Of a DNA stretch of 64,000 nucleotides, positions 27,430 through 36,269 are shown in pieces. The notes beneath the pieces are model-generated. The model was given only the letters and a program-made list of their open reading frames with translations. It had not been told where the DNA came from and did not search any database. A program made the translations under genes and the position numbers. This DNA is from Methanomethylovorans sp. PtaU1.Bin093 (GTDB lineage Archaea; Halobacteriota; Methanosarcinia; Methanosarcinales; Methanosarcinaceae): positions 18,635 to 82,634 of the forward strand of contig NZ_MVQX01000035.1 in assembly GCF_002067275.1 (NCBI RefSeq), written 5' to 3'. Every line of letters begins with the position of its first letter. The stretch's first letter is position 1.

Positions 27430-28440
27430 GTGAAATATAGACCTTCAAGGCTTGAGGAGATCATAGGTAATGAAGAGTCTGTGAATACGCTTCACAGACT
27501 TGCATTGTCCCGTAATGTTCCACACTTGTTATTGTATGGACCGGCAAATTCCGGAAAAGCCACTGCTGCCTTTGCTCTGGCGCACGAACTGTATGGGGAA
27601 GGTTTCGAAAGGAATTTCACCTACTTCAATGCATCCGATTTCTTTGACAAAGGTAAAAGTTATCTGATACGGGACAAGAGATTCACACGTATACTGGGTA
27701 CCGATGACCCCAGGAAGATCCAGAAAAGTGTGATATCCATCTTCAAGGAAATAATCAATGAATATGCAAGTGTGGCACCAATAGATTCGGACTATAAGGT
27801 CATATTCATAGATAGTTCCGAAACTCTTGATGTGAATGCACAGCATGCATTAAGACGCATGATGGAAAAATACACGGCAACGTGCAGGTTCATTCTTTCC
27901 ACCACTCAGCCATCAAGATTGATAGCGCCTCTGCGTTCAAGGGGCTTACAGCTTTTTTTCAGGCATGTATCAGATGAAAAACTGGGCAATTTCATAAAAC
28001 GTATATCTGAAAACGAAGGCTTTCCTGTCACTGAGGATGGTATACAGGCATTGTTGTATCACTCACGAGGCAACGTGGCAGTTTCACTTGATACATTACA
28101 GGTAGCAGTAATTCTCTCCCATGGTGAACCAATAGGAACTCAGGCTATATATGATGCTGCTGTCAGGGAAGAAGTAGGTGAGATCAGATCGCTCTTTGAG
28201 GCCGCCACGGTCGGCAATATGATGGAGGCCAGGAAGATCATAGACCGCATGTTGATAGATAATGGTTTTACTGGTTATGAGATACTTGAACGTCTTCACA
28301 GGACCGTGGTGGGGTCTGGAGAACCTGAACACAGGATCGCAAGGTGGACCATTAAGATAGCCGATGCTAACTTTAAAATGATGCAGGCTGCTAATGACAG
28401 AATACAACTTGAAGCTCTGGTGGCAGATCTCTGCAACTGA
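27430..28440 (+). CDS. Replication factor C small-subunit paralog with degenerate ATPase motifs
   Basis: Clamp-loader family protein of 336 residues, beginning KYRPSRLEEIIGNEESV. Walker A is altered to GPANSGKA (residues 37-44, family GPPGTGKT), Walker B is FIDSSE rather than DEAD or DEVD, and the SRC box reads SRG. It is therefore unlikely to be a normal ATPase and is probably a structural or specialised subunit, as in the three-subunit RFC known from Methanosarcina. The start is GTG with AAAGGA upstream, but the codons before it still encode LWTV, the usual residues before KYRP. It lies in the secFD-elp3 run. Confidence 0.85.
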   Translation: MKYRPSRLEEIIGNEESVNTLHRLALSRNVPHLLLYGPANSGKATAAFALAHELYGEGFERNFTYFNASDFFDKGKSYLIRDKRFTRILGTDDPRKIQKSVISIFKEIINEYASVAPIDSDYKVIFIDSSETLDVNAQHALRRMMEKYTATCRFILSTTQPSRLIAPLRSRGLQLFFRHVSDEKLGNFIKRISENEGFPVTEDGIQALLYHSRGNVAVSLDTLQVAVILSHGEPIGTQAIYDAAVREEVGEIRSLFEAATVGNMMEARKIIDRMLIDNGFTGYEILERLHRTVVGSGEPEHRIARWTIKIADANFKMMQAANDRIQLEALVADLCN

Positions 28441-28455
28441 TACAGAATAGTGATT

Positions 28456-30096
28456 ATGGATAAGAACAGTGAATTCACTCTGGCCTGCCGCGAACTCCTG
28501 GAAAAAGTACTCAGCGGGGAAATACGGGACCCTGATCAGCTGGTTAAGGCAAAGAAACTGGTAAGCAAACATCATAAACTCTCTTCTCTGCCTACAAATG
28601 CAGATATTATCATCTCCGGGAACGAAGAGGAGCAGCTTTTAGTAAGAGAGTTCCTGCGGAAAAAGCCTGTACGCACCATCTCAGGTGTTGCGGTAATAGC
28701 AGCGATGACTTCCCCTGCTCCATGCCCACATGGAACATGTGTTCCCTGTCCCGGAGGTCCGGCCTCTTCTTTTGCTTCGCCGCAAAGCTATATGGGACAG
28801 GAACCCTCTACAATGCGCGCTATCCAATGTGAGTACGATCCCTACAGGATAACAACTGCCCGCCTTGAACAATTAAAACAGATCGGACATGACATAGATA
28901 AAGCCGAATTGATCATAATGGGCGGGACGTACTCAGCTCGCACTTTGGACTATCAGGAATGGTACGTAAAAAAGTGTCTTGAAGCCATGAATGACTTTTT
29001 TGGTACGGAATGGCGGGAACATGCCCATGTCATTGGCAAGGAGTGCCCTTACATCCCTCTTGAGGAGGTGCAGAAGGCCAATGAAACCTCAAGGGTCCGC
29101 AATGTGGGTATGACATTTGAGACACGGCCAGATTGGGCCAAAGAAGGGCATATAGATATATTGTTGAAATTAGGGGCCACCAAAGTTGAGATAGGAGTGC
29201 AAAGCACTTACGATTTCGTACTTTCCAGGATCAATCGCGGGCATACCGTTGCCGATACGACAGAAGCTAACAGGGTCCTGAGAGACAGTGCACTTAAAGT
29301 GGGTTTTCACATGATGCCACATCTTCCGGGCATGGACATTGAAGGAGATGTACGTAATTTCAAAAGACTGTTCAGAGATAGCAGGTTCAGGCCAGATTAC
29401 CTGAAAATATATCCTACACTGGTCACAGAGGGAACGGAACTTCAGAGAATGTGGCAGAATGGAGAATATGAAGCCCTTACAGATGAAAATGCTGTTGAAT
29501 TGCTCTCCCGGATAAAGGCATTTCTGCCGAAGTGGGTAAGATTGCAGAGGATACAGAGGGATATTCCTGCTCATCAGATACTTGCAGGTACCCGCAAAAG
29601 TAATATCAGACAGCTTGCTAAAAGCATGCTGGAAGAACATGGCGGCTCATGCCGGTGTATCCGCTGCCGGGAGGTAGGTCACAATATTCTTAAAGGGATC
29701 ATGCCTGATCCTGAGAACATTACACTCACAGTAGAAAAATACGATTGTTGCAGTGGAGTGGAACATTTCATATCTTTCGAAGATGTACGATCGGACATCC
29801 TGATAGGTTTTCTGAGATTAAGGTTCCCTCATGATCCTCACAGGCTTGAGCTGCAGAATTCAGCTCTGGTCAGAGAATTGCATGTATATGGGTCCATGGT
29901 CCCGGTAGGTGAAAATGCAAAAAAGTGTGATTGGCAGCACAGAGGATACGGAGCAGAATTGCTGAACTGTGCAGAAGAAGTGACAAAGGATGCGGGCTTT
30001 AAGAAAATATCGGTTATAAGTGGTATTGGGGCAAGGGAATATTATCGCAGACAGGGTTATATGTTGGATGGCGTATATATGTCTAAGTGGTTTTAG
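28456..30096 (+). CDS. tRNA uridine-34 carboxymethylaminomethyl synthase Elp3 (radical SAM/acetyltransferase)
   Basis: Archaeal Elp3 of 546 residues that modifies wobble uridine of tRNA. The radical SAM region has the Cys cluster C90-x4-C95-x2-C98 (CPHGTCVPCPGG). A zinc-type segment (CRCIRCREVGH, near 395) precedes the C-terminal GNAT acetyltransferase domain (about 440-546, with HRGYGAELLNCAEE and REYYRRQGY). GTG at 28450 is an alternative start. It follows the RFC paralog by 15 bases and probably shares its transcript. Confidence 0.94.
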   Translation: MDKNSEFTLACRELLEKVLSGEIRDPDQLVKAKKLVSKHHKLSSLPTNADIIISGNEEEQLLVREFLRKKPVRTISGVAVIAAMTSPAPCPHGTCVPCPGGPASSFASPQSYMGQEPSTMRAIQCEYDPYRITTARLEQLKQIGHDIDKAELIIMGGTYSARTLDYQEWYVKKCLEAMNDFFGTEWREHAHVIGKECPYIPLEEVQKANETSRVRNVGMTFETRPDWAKEGHIDILLKLGATKVEIGVQSTYDFVLSRINRGHTVADTTEANRVLRDSALKVGFHMMPHLPGMDIEGDVRNFKRLFRDSRFRPDYLKIYPTLVTEGTELQRMWQNGEYEALTDENAVELLSRIKAFLPKWVRLQRIQRDIPAHQILAGTRKSNIRQLAKSMLEEHGGSCRCIRCREVGHNILKGIMPDPENITLTVEKYDCCSGVEHFISFEDVRSDILIGFLRLRFPHDPHRLELQNSALVRELHVYGSMVPVGENAKKCDWQHRGYGAELLNCAEEVTKDAGFKKISVISGIGAREYYRRQGYMLDGVYMSKWF

Positions 30097-30138
30097 ATAC
30101 GTTTTTTACCAATGCTTGCTAATGGGGCATGGACAATA

Positions 30139-30531
30139 ATGAGAAGTGATCAGATAGAGAACATGTCGGAAAAAGAGATTCTGTGGCAGATCCTTGAAAT
30201 ACTGGTCAGTATAGATCGGAAAATAGACCGGATGGTTCCAAAAGGTATCCCGATGACCAAAGCACATTCAATGGGAGATGAGAAAGCAGATCACTCGGGT
30301 GGTCTGGATGTAATGACATTGCTTTCCCTGCCGGAACATTTGAGGATCACTGCAACGGTATTATTTGAGAGGGGAGCGGCTACTGCTGAAGATATATCAA
30401 AGGTCACGCATAAGGAAAGAGCTGTTGAAAGTGGCTACCTCAATCAGCTTGTAAGGATGAGACACGTGAAAAAATACCGCACAGGCAGAAAGGTATATTT
30501 TTGCATCAGCGAGGATAAGAAAACTGACTGA
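30139..30531 (+). CDS. Winged-helix DNA-binding-type protein
   Basis: About 130 residues. The N-terminal helix (EKEILWQILEILVSIDRKIDRMV) may be a coiled-coil dimer element. The C-terminal half (LPEHLRITATVLFERGAATA, ISKVTHKERAVESGYLNQLV, KYRTGRKVYF) looks like a winged helix in the style of small archaeal regulators. Start is uncertain among 30112, 30139 and 30163. It sits 42 bases after elp3 and 23 bases before a MinD-type ATPase gene, so the two may work together; no target is known. Confidence 0.7.
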   Translation: MRSDQIENMSEKEILWQILEILVSIDRKIDRMVPKGIPMTKAHSMGDEKADHSGGLDVMTLLSLPEHLRITATVLFERGAATAEDISKVTHKERAVESGYLNQLVRMRHVKKYRTGRKVYFCISEDKKTD

Positions 30532-30554
30532 TCGATAACATAGGCTTTTTTCAG

Positions 30555-31325
30555 ATGGGTGATGATGTGGGGGTAACTGTAGCTGTACATTCGGCTAAAG
30601 GGGGAACAGGAAAAACTTGTATATCGACGAACCTTGCAGCTTTATTAGCTTGTGAAGGTTATAATGTTTGTCTTCTGGATATGGACCTAAAAGCACCGTG
30701 TCTGTGCACTTTCTTTAATAAATATCCAAAGTGGTGGCTTAATGAATATCTTGATGGTAACTGCAACATCGATAGTATACTGAATGAGATCGGTCCCCAA
30801 TTGGGTACGAAGGGCCATTTTATCATAGGTTGTTCCAATCCCGATATTACAGCAATTAGAAAAGTGTCCAATGTTGACCGAAAGTGGCAGGCAAATGCAT
30901 TGAAATTACTTCTGGCTGCAAAAAGATCTCTATTTGAGAAAGGTATCGATGTATTGATCTTAGATACTGGACCGGGCATAGAGTTCGAATCTGTGAACGC
31001 TATTGCTGTAGCGGATCTCGTATTGTCTGTCATGAAACCCGACAAGATAAGTTATGTGTGCACCGAGCAACTTGTGAAAGGTGTTTATATGACACTGGAA
31101 AAGAAATGTTATCTGGTGGAGAACATGAGTCCCAGGTTACCCATTAAGCTGGCCGAAAAAGAGCAAGTTTTTGGGATCCCTGTCATTGCATCAATACCCT
31201 GTATCTGCGACATTCCCCAGAAAAATGATACATGCATAATAAGTTTAACTTATCCCGACCACATATTCACAGCTTCAGTGAAAAGAATACGCCGGGCTAT
31301 AGAAGAGCACATAGCTAAAATATGA
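30555..31325 (+). CDS. MinD/ParA-family ATPase
   Basis: P-loop ATPase of 256 residues with the deviant Walker A HSAKGGTGKT (residues 12-21), switch region LLDMDLKAPCL and Walker B-like VLILDTGPGIE. It has several cysteines toward the C-terminus (SIPCICDIPQKNDTC), which might bind metal, but no canonical ferredoxin motif. There is no obvious C-terminal amphipathic membrane helix as in true MinD. Possible roles are positioning, segregation or cofactor assembly. It follows a winged-helix gene and is the last gene of the rightward run from secF. Confidence 0.8.
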   Translation: MGDDVGVTVAVHSAKGGTGKTCISTNLAALLACEGYNVCLLDMDLKAPCLCTFFNKYPKWWLNEYLDGNCNIDSILNEIGPQLGTKGHFIIGCSNPDITAIRKVSNVDRKWQANALKLLLAAKRSLFEKGIDVLILDTGPGIEFESVNAIAVADLVLSVMKPDKISYVCTEQLVKGVYMTLEKKCYLVENMSPRLPIKLAEKEQVFGIPVIASIPCICDIPQKNDTCIISLTYPDHIFTASVKRIRRAIEEHIAKI

Positions 31326-31841
31326 TCTATATTTTTTCTTGCTTATGCAGGATCTTCTTTGCTTCTATCTGTATATATTCTTCGATCGCTCCTTCTTTTA
31401 TTTCCTGGGCCCGGTTCTCAAATGTATTTCAATGTAAAAAGTGGATGTTGTGTATATGTGTATTACACTTGGGAGAAAACACATTCTTCTTAAATTTCAA
31501 AATACGAAAAGAATACGCATACATATACATAATTACGTTTAACAAAGTTTATATAATAAAAACAGATTAAACCTTTCATAAAGATTTATGAGATCTGGCA
31601 CTATTCACCTTTCTATTTGATGTTGGCAACAGCTGTGTATTTAAATTTTTTAATAGATACAATTGTTCACTATGATGCTTTAATAATAAGAATTCAAGTT
31701 AATAATTTTTATTTTGTATACCATTCGTATAAAAGTAATTTAATAAACTTTAAATAGAAAGTTGTAGATACAAGTAAATGGGATTACAAAGTATTTTACT
31801 TGTAAAAAAACAATATTTTACAATCCACAGAGGTATAAGAT
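31326..31841 (+). promoter_or_regulatory. AT-rich 516-base intergenic region and structured leader of the DUF1699-type gene
   Basis: No convincing gene; a short open frame at 31322-31570 has noise-like composition. TATA box TATAAAAG at 31728-31735 predicts a TSS near 31757 for the next gene. In its ~85-base leader, TACAAGTAAA (31769-31778) pairs perfectly with TTTACTTGTA (31795-31804), and TTGTAAAA (31800-31807) pairs with TTTTACAA (31816-31823). The two stems share bases and exclude each other. AGAGGT at 31829-31834 is the ribosome binding site. A separate TATA-like TTTATATAATAAA lies at 31548-31560. Confidence 0.5.
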
Positions 31842-32240
31842 ATGAAAATAAGAGTTGTCAGTTCCAAAGAAGAAATTAATACATTAAGCCCAAATGAAGA
31901 GATAGTGCACCTTGCATTCAGACCATCTAACACGGACATCTTCTCACTTATAATGAAGTGCCCCCAGGTTAAGGCACTCCACATACCAAGTTCCTACAAG
32001 AGAACTATTTCCAACTCTGCTAAGATGTACCTCAAAATGCAGGGTATAGAACTGCTCGAAGGAGACGTATGGGGACACCGCAAGGATATAAACGAATATT
32101 CTGAAGTTTCCCCGAGCGTTTACGAGCGCATAAAGCAGTACCGTCTGGACGGAATGCAGGAAGATGACATCGCCGACAAGATGGTCAGAGAAACCAGGCT
32201 GAGCCCGGATTTCATCTCATTCCTTATCAAGAGCAACTGA
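31842..32240 (+). CDS. DUF1699-type conserved Methanosarcinales protein
   Basis: Protein of 132 residues that I associate with the DUF1699 family of highly conserved Methanosarcinales proteins (tentative name). It has an alpha/beta N-terminal part (MKIRVVSSKEEINTLSPNEE, VHLAFRPSNTDIF) and a C-terminal helical segment (SVYERIKQYRLDGMQEDDIADKMVRETRLSPDFIS) that could be a helix-turn-helix. A regulatory or nucleic-acid role is possible. Its codon use is more GC-rich than the AT-rich upstream region, as expected for a highly expressed gene. The leader has two alternative hairpins. Confidence 0.8.
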   Translation: MKIRVVSSKEEINTLSPNEEIVHLAFRPSNTDIFSLIMKCPQVKALHIPSSYKRTISNSAKMYLKMQGIELLEGDVWGHRKDINEYSEVSPSVYERIKQYRLDGMQEDDIADKMVRETRLSPDFISFLIKSN

Positions 32241-32407
32241 TTTTAAAAATATAATGCCGGTCTTGCTGACCCGCATTCTCTTCCCTTTTTGATCTGTCCA
32301 TAGGATTTTAAACCCTGTAAATAGCCCTCATTCTCCGGAAGTTTTATTTTACTGTTCCCAGATCGAATCACAAAACATGCAAGAAAGTAAAAAAGACCTG
32401 AATACTT

Positions 32408-32602
32408 TCACTCCACATCCATCAATTTAATACCTATTCCGGAAATAAGGAGTATAAATATCACCAAAGAAACAATGAATCCATAGCTTTCCATCGATGA
32501 ATTAGGATCGGCGGAAAAGACAGAATGAGTGATAATAATAAGGGCTATCAGGACCAGCACTGAGCCAGTGGAAGATAATATTTCAAGGGTCTTTTTGTTC
32601 AT
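32408..32602 (-). CDS. Small membrane protein
   Basis: Protein of 64 residues with two predicted membrane helices (TGSVLVLIALIIITHSVF and YGFIVSLVIFILLISGIGI) separated by a short polar loop. ATG 32602 has GGA 6 bases upstream; a TTG at 32611 is the alternative. Function unknown. Confidence 0.6.
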   Translation of the reverse strand: MNKKTLEILSSTGSVLVLIALIIITHSVFSADPNSSMESYGFIVSLVIFILLISGIGIKLMDVE

Positions 32603-32680
32603 GTGGTCCAATAAGCGGGTAACCTACATCAATTTAACGCATTGGGAAATCAGTTAGGCATGTATATCAATAGGTGATCC

Positions 32681-33178
32681 ATGACAGAATTCGAGAGAGT
32701 ACTTGTACAATCGTTTAATTCCTTTTTCACTGAGAATGAGATAAAAGGAATAGCACACAGAGTAAAACAGCATCGTTTTACTCCTCAGTTCCTGGACGTA
32801 CTTGTGGATTCACTTGACCCGGACTATTATATGGGCATAGAATGCAAAAGTATTTCTGTAGACAAAGGAGCAAAAGCTCTGTATTATTCTCAGCACTTCA
32901 CAGTGGACAAAAAAGGCACTCATCAGATAGCACGCATCTCTGATTTTCTCAGACTTTCAGGGCGTGCCGGTTTTCTGGCAGTGGAACTGAGGATGGGAAC
33001 AGGTTATTCCCGTGAAGCATATATCGTACCCTGGACCGAACTGGATACCCTTTTTAATACCGAAGGAGAAAAGAAGTTATCTATATCTGATCTGAAAGAG
33101 TATGCCATGATAGAGAGAGAGGGAAACAGATATCGTATCGATCCTGCAAAATGGAAAGCAGGAAGAGTACTCGGATAA
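32681..33178 (+). CDS. Putative PDDEXK-type nuclease (Holliday junction resolvase-like)
   Basis: Protein of 165 residues. FLDVLVDSLDPDYYMGIECKS supplies an Asp and the E-x-K pair (IECKS, residues 53-57) of a PDDEXK nuclease fold, with an earlier Glu in the N-terminal helix (EFERVLVQSFNSFF). It resembles archaeal resolvase-like proteins but lacks a clear full Hjc signature. Its stop directly abuts the next gene, which encodes a RecJ-like DHH nuclease, suggesting a shared role in DNA processing. Confidence 0.72.
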   Translation: MTEFERVLVQSFNSFFTENEIKGIAHRVKQHRFTPQFLDVLVDSLDPDYYMGIECKSISVDKGAKALYYSQHFTVDKKGTHQIARISDFLRLSGRAGFLAVELRMGTGYSREAYIVPWTELDTLFNTEGEKKLSISDLKEYAMIEREGNRYRIDPAKWKAGRVLG

Positions 33179-33187
33179 GTGGTTGGA

Positions 33188-34588
33188 ATGTCAGACTGTC
33201 TGGAGCAAATGAGAACACGCGCAAGGAAATGTGCTGATACGATACATGAGAACAGTGAAGTGAAGGTCGTGTCGCATATAGATGCAGATGGAATAACATC
33301 CGCAGCTATTATTTGCAAGGCGCTTGAACGTGCAGGCATTGAAAATTCTGTCAGTTTTGTAAAACAACTTGACGAAAACACGATCTTTAAGCTGGCAGAT
33401 CAGGATCCTGAACTTGTCATATTCACTGACCTGGGGAGCGGGATGCTTGAACCTATCATAAGTTCCGGCTTAAATGTTGTGATATCTGATCACCATCGTC
33501 CACGGGGAGACACGGAAAACCTGATAAAGCATCACCTCAACCCCCATCTTTTCGGGGCTAATGGCTCTACAGATATAAGTGGTTCCGGAACAACATATTT
33601 GCTGGCTAATGAACTTGGAGATAACCATGACCTTGCAGGTCTCGCAATAGTTGGTGCGATCGGAGATATGCAGAACAGACGTAATGGTCATCTCATAAGT
33701 CTCAATAGGGAGATCCTTGAAGAGGGTGTTTCTAAAGGGGTATTGTCGTTTGAAAAAGATATCATGCTCTTTGGCAAACAAACAAGACCTGTTTTTAAAC
33801 TGCTGCAGTTTGCATCAGATCCATACCTTCCCGGTCTGACCGCGGATGAGGATGCGTGTATAGAGTTCCTTCACCGTATAGGGCTTCGTTTTGGAGATGA
33901 CGATCGCTGCCGAAGGTGGATAGACCTGGAACAGAAAGAGAAACAAAAAATAGTCTCTGCTCTTCTGCAACATGGCCTTTCTTCAGGACAGGAATCCTGC
34001 AAACTTGAGAGGCTTATAGGGGAAGTATATATATTGTTGAACGAAAGGGAAGGCACTGAAATGCGGGATGCCACCGAGTATTCGACATTGCTGAACGCAA
34101 CAGGAAGATACGATAATGCCGAAATAGGGATGGCCGTATGCATGGGAGATCGGGGGGAGGCGTATGAGAAGGCACGTAAATTGCTTGCTGATCATCGATC
34201 TAACCTTGTGAATGGCCTTTCCTTTGTAAGGGAAAAAGGGATCACAAAGCTTAATAACCTCCAATATTTCGATGCTGGCTCAAATATAAAAGAAACAATA
34301 ATAGGCATTGTTGCAGGCATGAGCACATCGGTTATCGCTGACAGGAACTATCCAATAGTCGCATTTGCAGATGCCGAAGGAGGCGTGAAAGTCTCAGCTA
34401 GAGGCACACAGGACCTTGTAAGAAAAGGGCTAAACCTATCAGAAGCATTAGCCTTTGTATCTGCAGAGGTAGGAGGGGCCGGAGGCGGGCATGATATTGC
34501 AGCCGGGGCAACTATTCCTCAAAATTCCAAAGATGAGTTCATACGCAGGCTTGATTCGATCATTGGTGCCCAGATCTCGAAGCAATGA
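33188..34588 (+). CDS. DHH-family phosphoesterase, archaeal RecJ-like
   Basis: Protein of 466 residues with an N-terminal DHH domain (SHIDADGITSAAI, FTDLGSGM, VISDHHRPRGD) and a C-terminal DHHA1 domain (SAEVGGAGGGHDIAAGATIP). These match the archaeal RecJ homologues, single-strand nucleases, some of which associate with GINS and MCM at replication forks. GTG 33179 is also in frame; ATG 33188 is preferred. It is coupled to the upstream PDDEXK-type gene with no gap. Confidence 0.9.
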   Translation: MSDCLEQMRTRARKCADTIHENSEVKVVSHIDADGITSAAIICKALERAGIENSVSFVKQLDENTIFKLADQDPELVIFTDLGSGMLEPIISSGLNVVISDHHRPRGDTENLIKHHLNPHLFGANGSTDISGSGTTYLLANELGDNHDLAGLAIVGAIGDMQNRRNGHLISLNREILEEGVSKGVLSFEKDIMLFGKQTRPVFKLLQFASDPYLPGLTADEDACIEFLHRIGLRFGDDDRCRRWIDLEQKEKQKIVSALLQHGLSSGQESCKLERLIGEVYILLNEREGTEMRDATEYSTLLNATGRYDNAEIGMAVCMGDRGEAYEKARKLLADHRSNLVNGLSFVREKGITKLNNLQYFDAGSNIKETIIGIVAGMSTSVIADRNYPIVAFADAEGGVKVSARGTQDLVRKGLNLSEALAFVSAEVGGAGGGHDIAAGATIPQNSKDEFIRRLDSIIGAQISKQ

Positions 34589-34592
34589 GCGA

Positions 34593-35348
34593 TCATCTGT
34601 ACTCACTGATATGACGCAGCTCCCTGAAATCAACTGTTGTAGACATAGCATTTGTTCTTATGCCTATACCGTGTTCCTGAACAATAGCCATGGGATTGGT
34701 GCCACCTATCACAACGATGCCAAGATGGTCCCTTTCCACAGGCACGTCCAGAATGCGTGTATTTGGCTCTCCAACTTCGAGGATACCTGTGATACCAGCA
34801 TCCATCATATCTGAAAGAATTCGGTCGATATCATCCCTTGCAACCATGGGGGCTTCCCTAAGGTTCGCCAGTATTTTTCCGGAGCCCGTTTTAAGCATTT
34901 CGGTGACCGATGTGATCTCCTGGGACATGAGCACTTCCAGAGGATCGATGGTAGTACTGTGATAGGTTAGCACATTGGTGAACCTAAGAGGTGTTCCGTC
35001 CTTGATCTCCACCAATCCGCCAAATCTGGGGTTCACGAACACGCCTTTCTTGAGCAGGATACCATCTATGGTGATGCTGCACATCGTGACAAAACCAACT
35101 TCATCCGGACCCACGGAGATCCCTTCAACATTATCCCCTTCATGGAGCACCCTTATATAGGGACTTACTGACAGGCCACTATTGATAGCCATTTCGAATA
35201 TTCCCATCACATCATCGAAATCTTTTTTATCGATAATGGATAGGTTGACCACTACCTTACCTTCCCGTGTGACCGGATCAAAAGTTGTTCTGAACATCAG
35301 ATCTTCTATCTTTGCTGATGTGAACTGGATACAGTAGTTTTTCTGCAC
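34593..35348 (-). CDS. NrpR-family nitrogen regulator lacking the helix-turn-helix (NrpRII-like)
   Basis: Protein of 251 residues consisting of a single NrpR (DUF128) effector domain, with signatures [35 protein letters not shown] and [16 protein letters not shown]. The winged helix of NrpRI is absent, as known for NrpRII of Methanosarcina, which pairs with NrpRI to repress nitrogen genes in response to 2-oxoglutarate. The start is a GTG with TTGAGGTC 7 bases upstream. No nif or glnA genes lie nearby, and the NrpRI partner must be elsewhere. Confidence 0.85.
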   Translation of the reverse strand: MQKNYCIQFTSAKIEDLMFRTTFDPVTREGKVVVNLSIIDKKDFDDVMGIFEMAINSGLSVSPYIRVLHEGDNVEGISVGPDEVGFVTMCSITIDGILLKKGVFVNPRFGGLVEIKDGTPLRFTNVLTYHSTTIDPLEVLMSQEITSVTEMLKTGSGKILANLREAPMVARDDIDRILSDMMDAGITGILEVGEPNTRILDVPVERDHLGIVVIGGTNPMAIVQEHGIGIRTNAMSTTVDFRELRHISEYR

Positions 35349-35417
35349 CGATAGACCTCAAGGAACCTATTTGTCTTTCTTATATTATACACTATCGATG
35401 CAGATATGCAAACTCTT

Positions 35418-36152
35418 TCATTCATTTGCGAGTAGCTTTGAGAACATTGCACTGTATAAATGCGGATTTTTCAGGAAATCCAGCTTACTGAGATCGCTAA
35501 CAAGATCATACATATCCTCGCCCTTAGCAAGTCCCAGCATAGAAGGATCTGTGGGTTTGAGATAGCGTATAGGTGGTATGTTAGTATATTGCGGGTTGCC
35601 CACATAACCTGTTCCAAGAAGATAATATGCGGCTCCTGAATGCTCTTTGATGGGGTCGTACATGGACGAGAACTCGCTGCATACCCAGTTTGCCATCTTA
35701 AGGGTCTTATGGGAAGAATTAATGGTAATGTGACCATAACCCGGAGGAACCATTACTATATCTCCGGCTTTTGCCTCAACGACCACTACATCCTCAACAT
35801 TTTCTTCTGACATCCTCTGCAATAAGTAATTAGCTTCGCCCTCAAGAACCTGATAGAGCTCTGCGTAAGAAACAGAAGCTCCAGGCACATCAGGATGATA
35901 ATGTCCGGCTGTTTTAACATACTCCTTCCCAAGCATTTGGGGCGGAATAACAGTGATGTCATATCTCAGTTGCTGTGATCTGATAGCTTCATGTTCCTTT
36001 TCATTTCTGTACAGATCCCTGTACATGTAATAGAGTTCAGTGTTCTTTGCTGTCCGGCTCCACTCCGTGTCATAGAGGACATCATCCATATCATGCAGCA
36101 TTCTGATGTCTGGCTTCTTAATGTGTCCAAAAAAATTAAGTTCTTTCCCCAT
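35418..36152 (-). CDS. Glucose-6-phosphate isomerase, archaeal cupin type
   Basis: Cupin-family metal-dependent isomerase of 244 residues converting glucose 6-phosphate and fructose 6-phosphate. The metal-binding motif is TAGHYHPDVPGASVSYAELYQVLEG, with the later His in GYGHITINSS. GAGG 9 bases before ATG 36152 decides the start over GTG 36167. A TATA box (TTATATATATA, about 36247-36258) predicts a leader of about 70 bases that is AT-rich. It is unrelated to the bacterial PGI fold. Confidence 0.93.
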   Translation of the reverse strand: MGKELNFFGHIKKPDIRMLHDMDDVLYDTEWSRTAKNTELYYMYRDLYRNEKEHEAIRSQQLRYDITVIPPQMLGKEYVKTAGHYHPDVPGASVSYAELYQVLEGEANYLLQRMSEENVEDVVVVEAKAGDIVMVPPGYGHITINSSHKTLKMANWVCSEFSSMYDPIKEHSGAAYYLLGTGYVGNPQYTNIPPIRYLKPTDPSMLGLAKGEDMYDLVSDLSKLDFLKNPHLYSAMFSKLLANE

Positions 36153-36269
36153 TTTTATATTCCTCACTATCTTTAATACCTCACCGAATAGCCACTGTCC
36201 GAAATTGCGTTCTTAGTGAACATATTATTATTTTTATTATTGATTTGTATATATATAACCTTGTAGGTT

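Noticed and set aside
31322..31570. Open frame of 82 codons after the MinD-type gene
   Set aside because: It overlaps the upstream stop, has no ribosome binding site, and its Ile/Phe/Cys/Ser-rich composition fits translated AT-rich DNA.
35418..36152. Seed-storage or sugar-binding cupin rather than PGI
   Set aside because: The TAGHYHP metal motif and length match archaeal cupin PGI.
36209..36221. GTTC-TTAGT-GAAC inverted repeat before the PGI gene
   Set aside because: Four-base arms are too short to stand out in AT-rich DNA.
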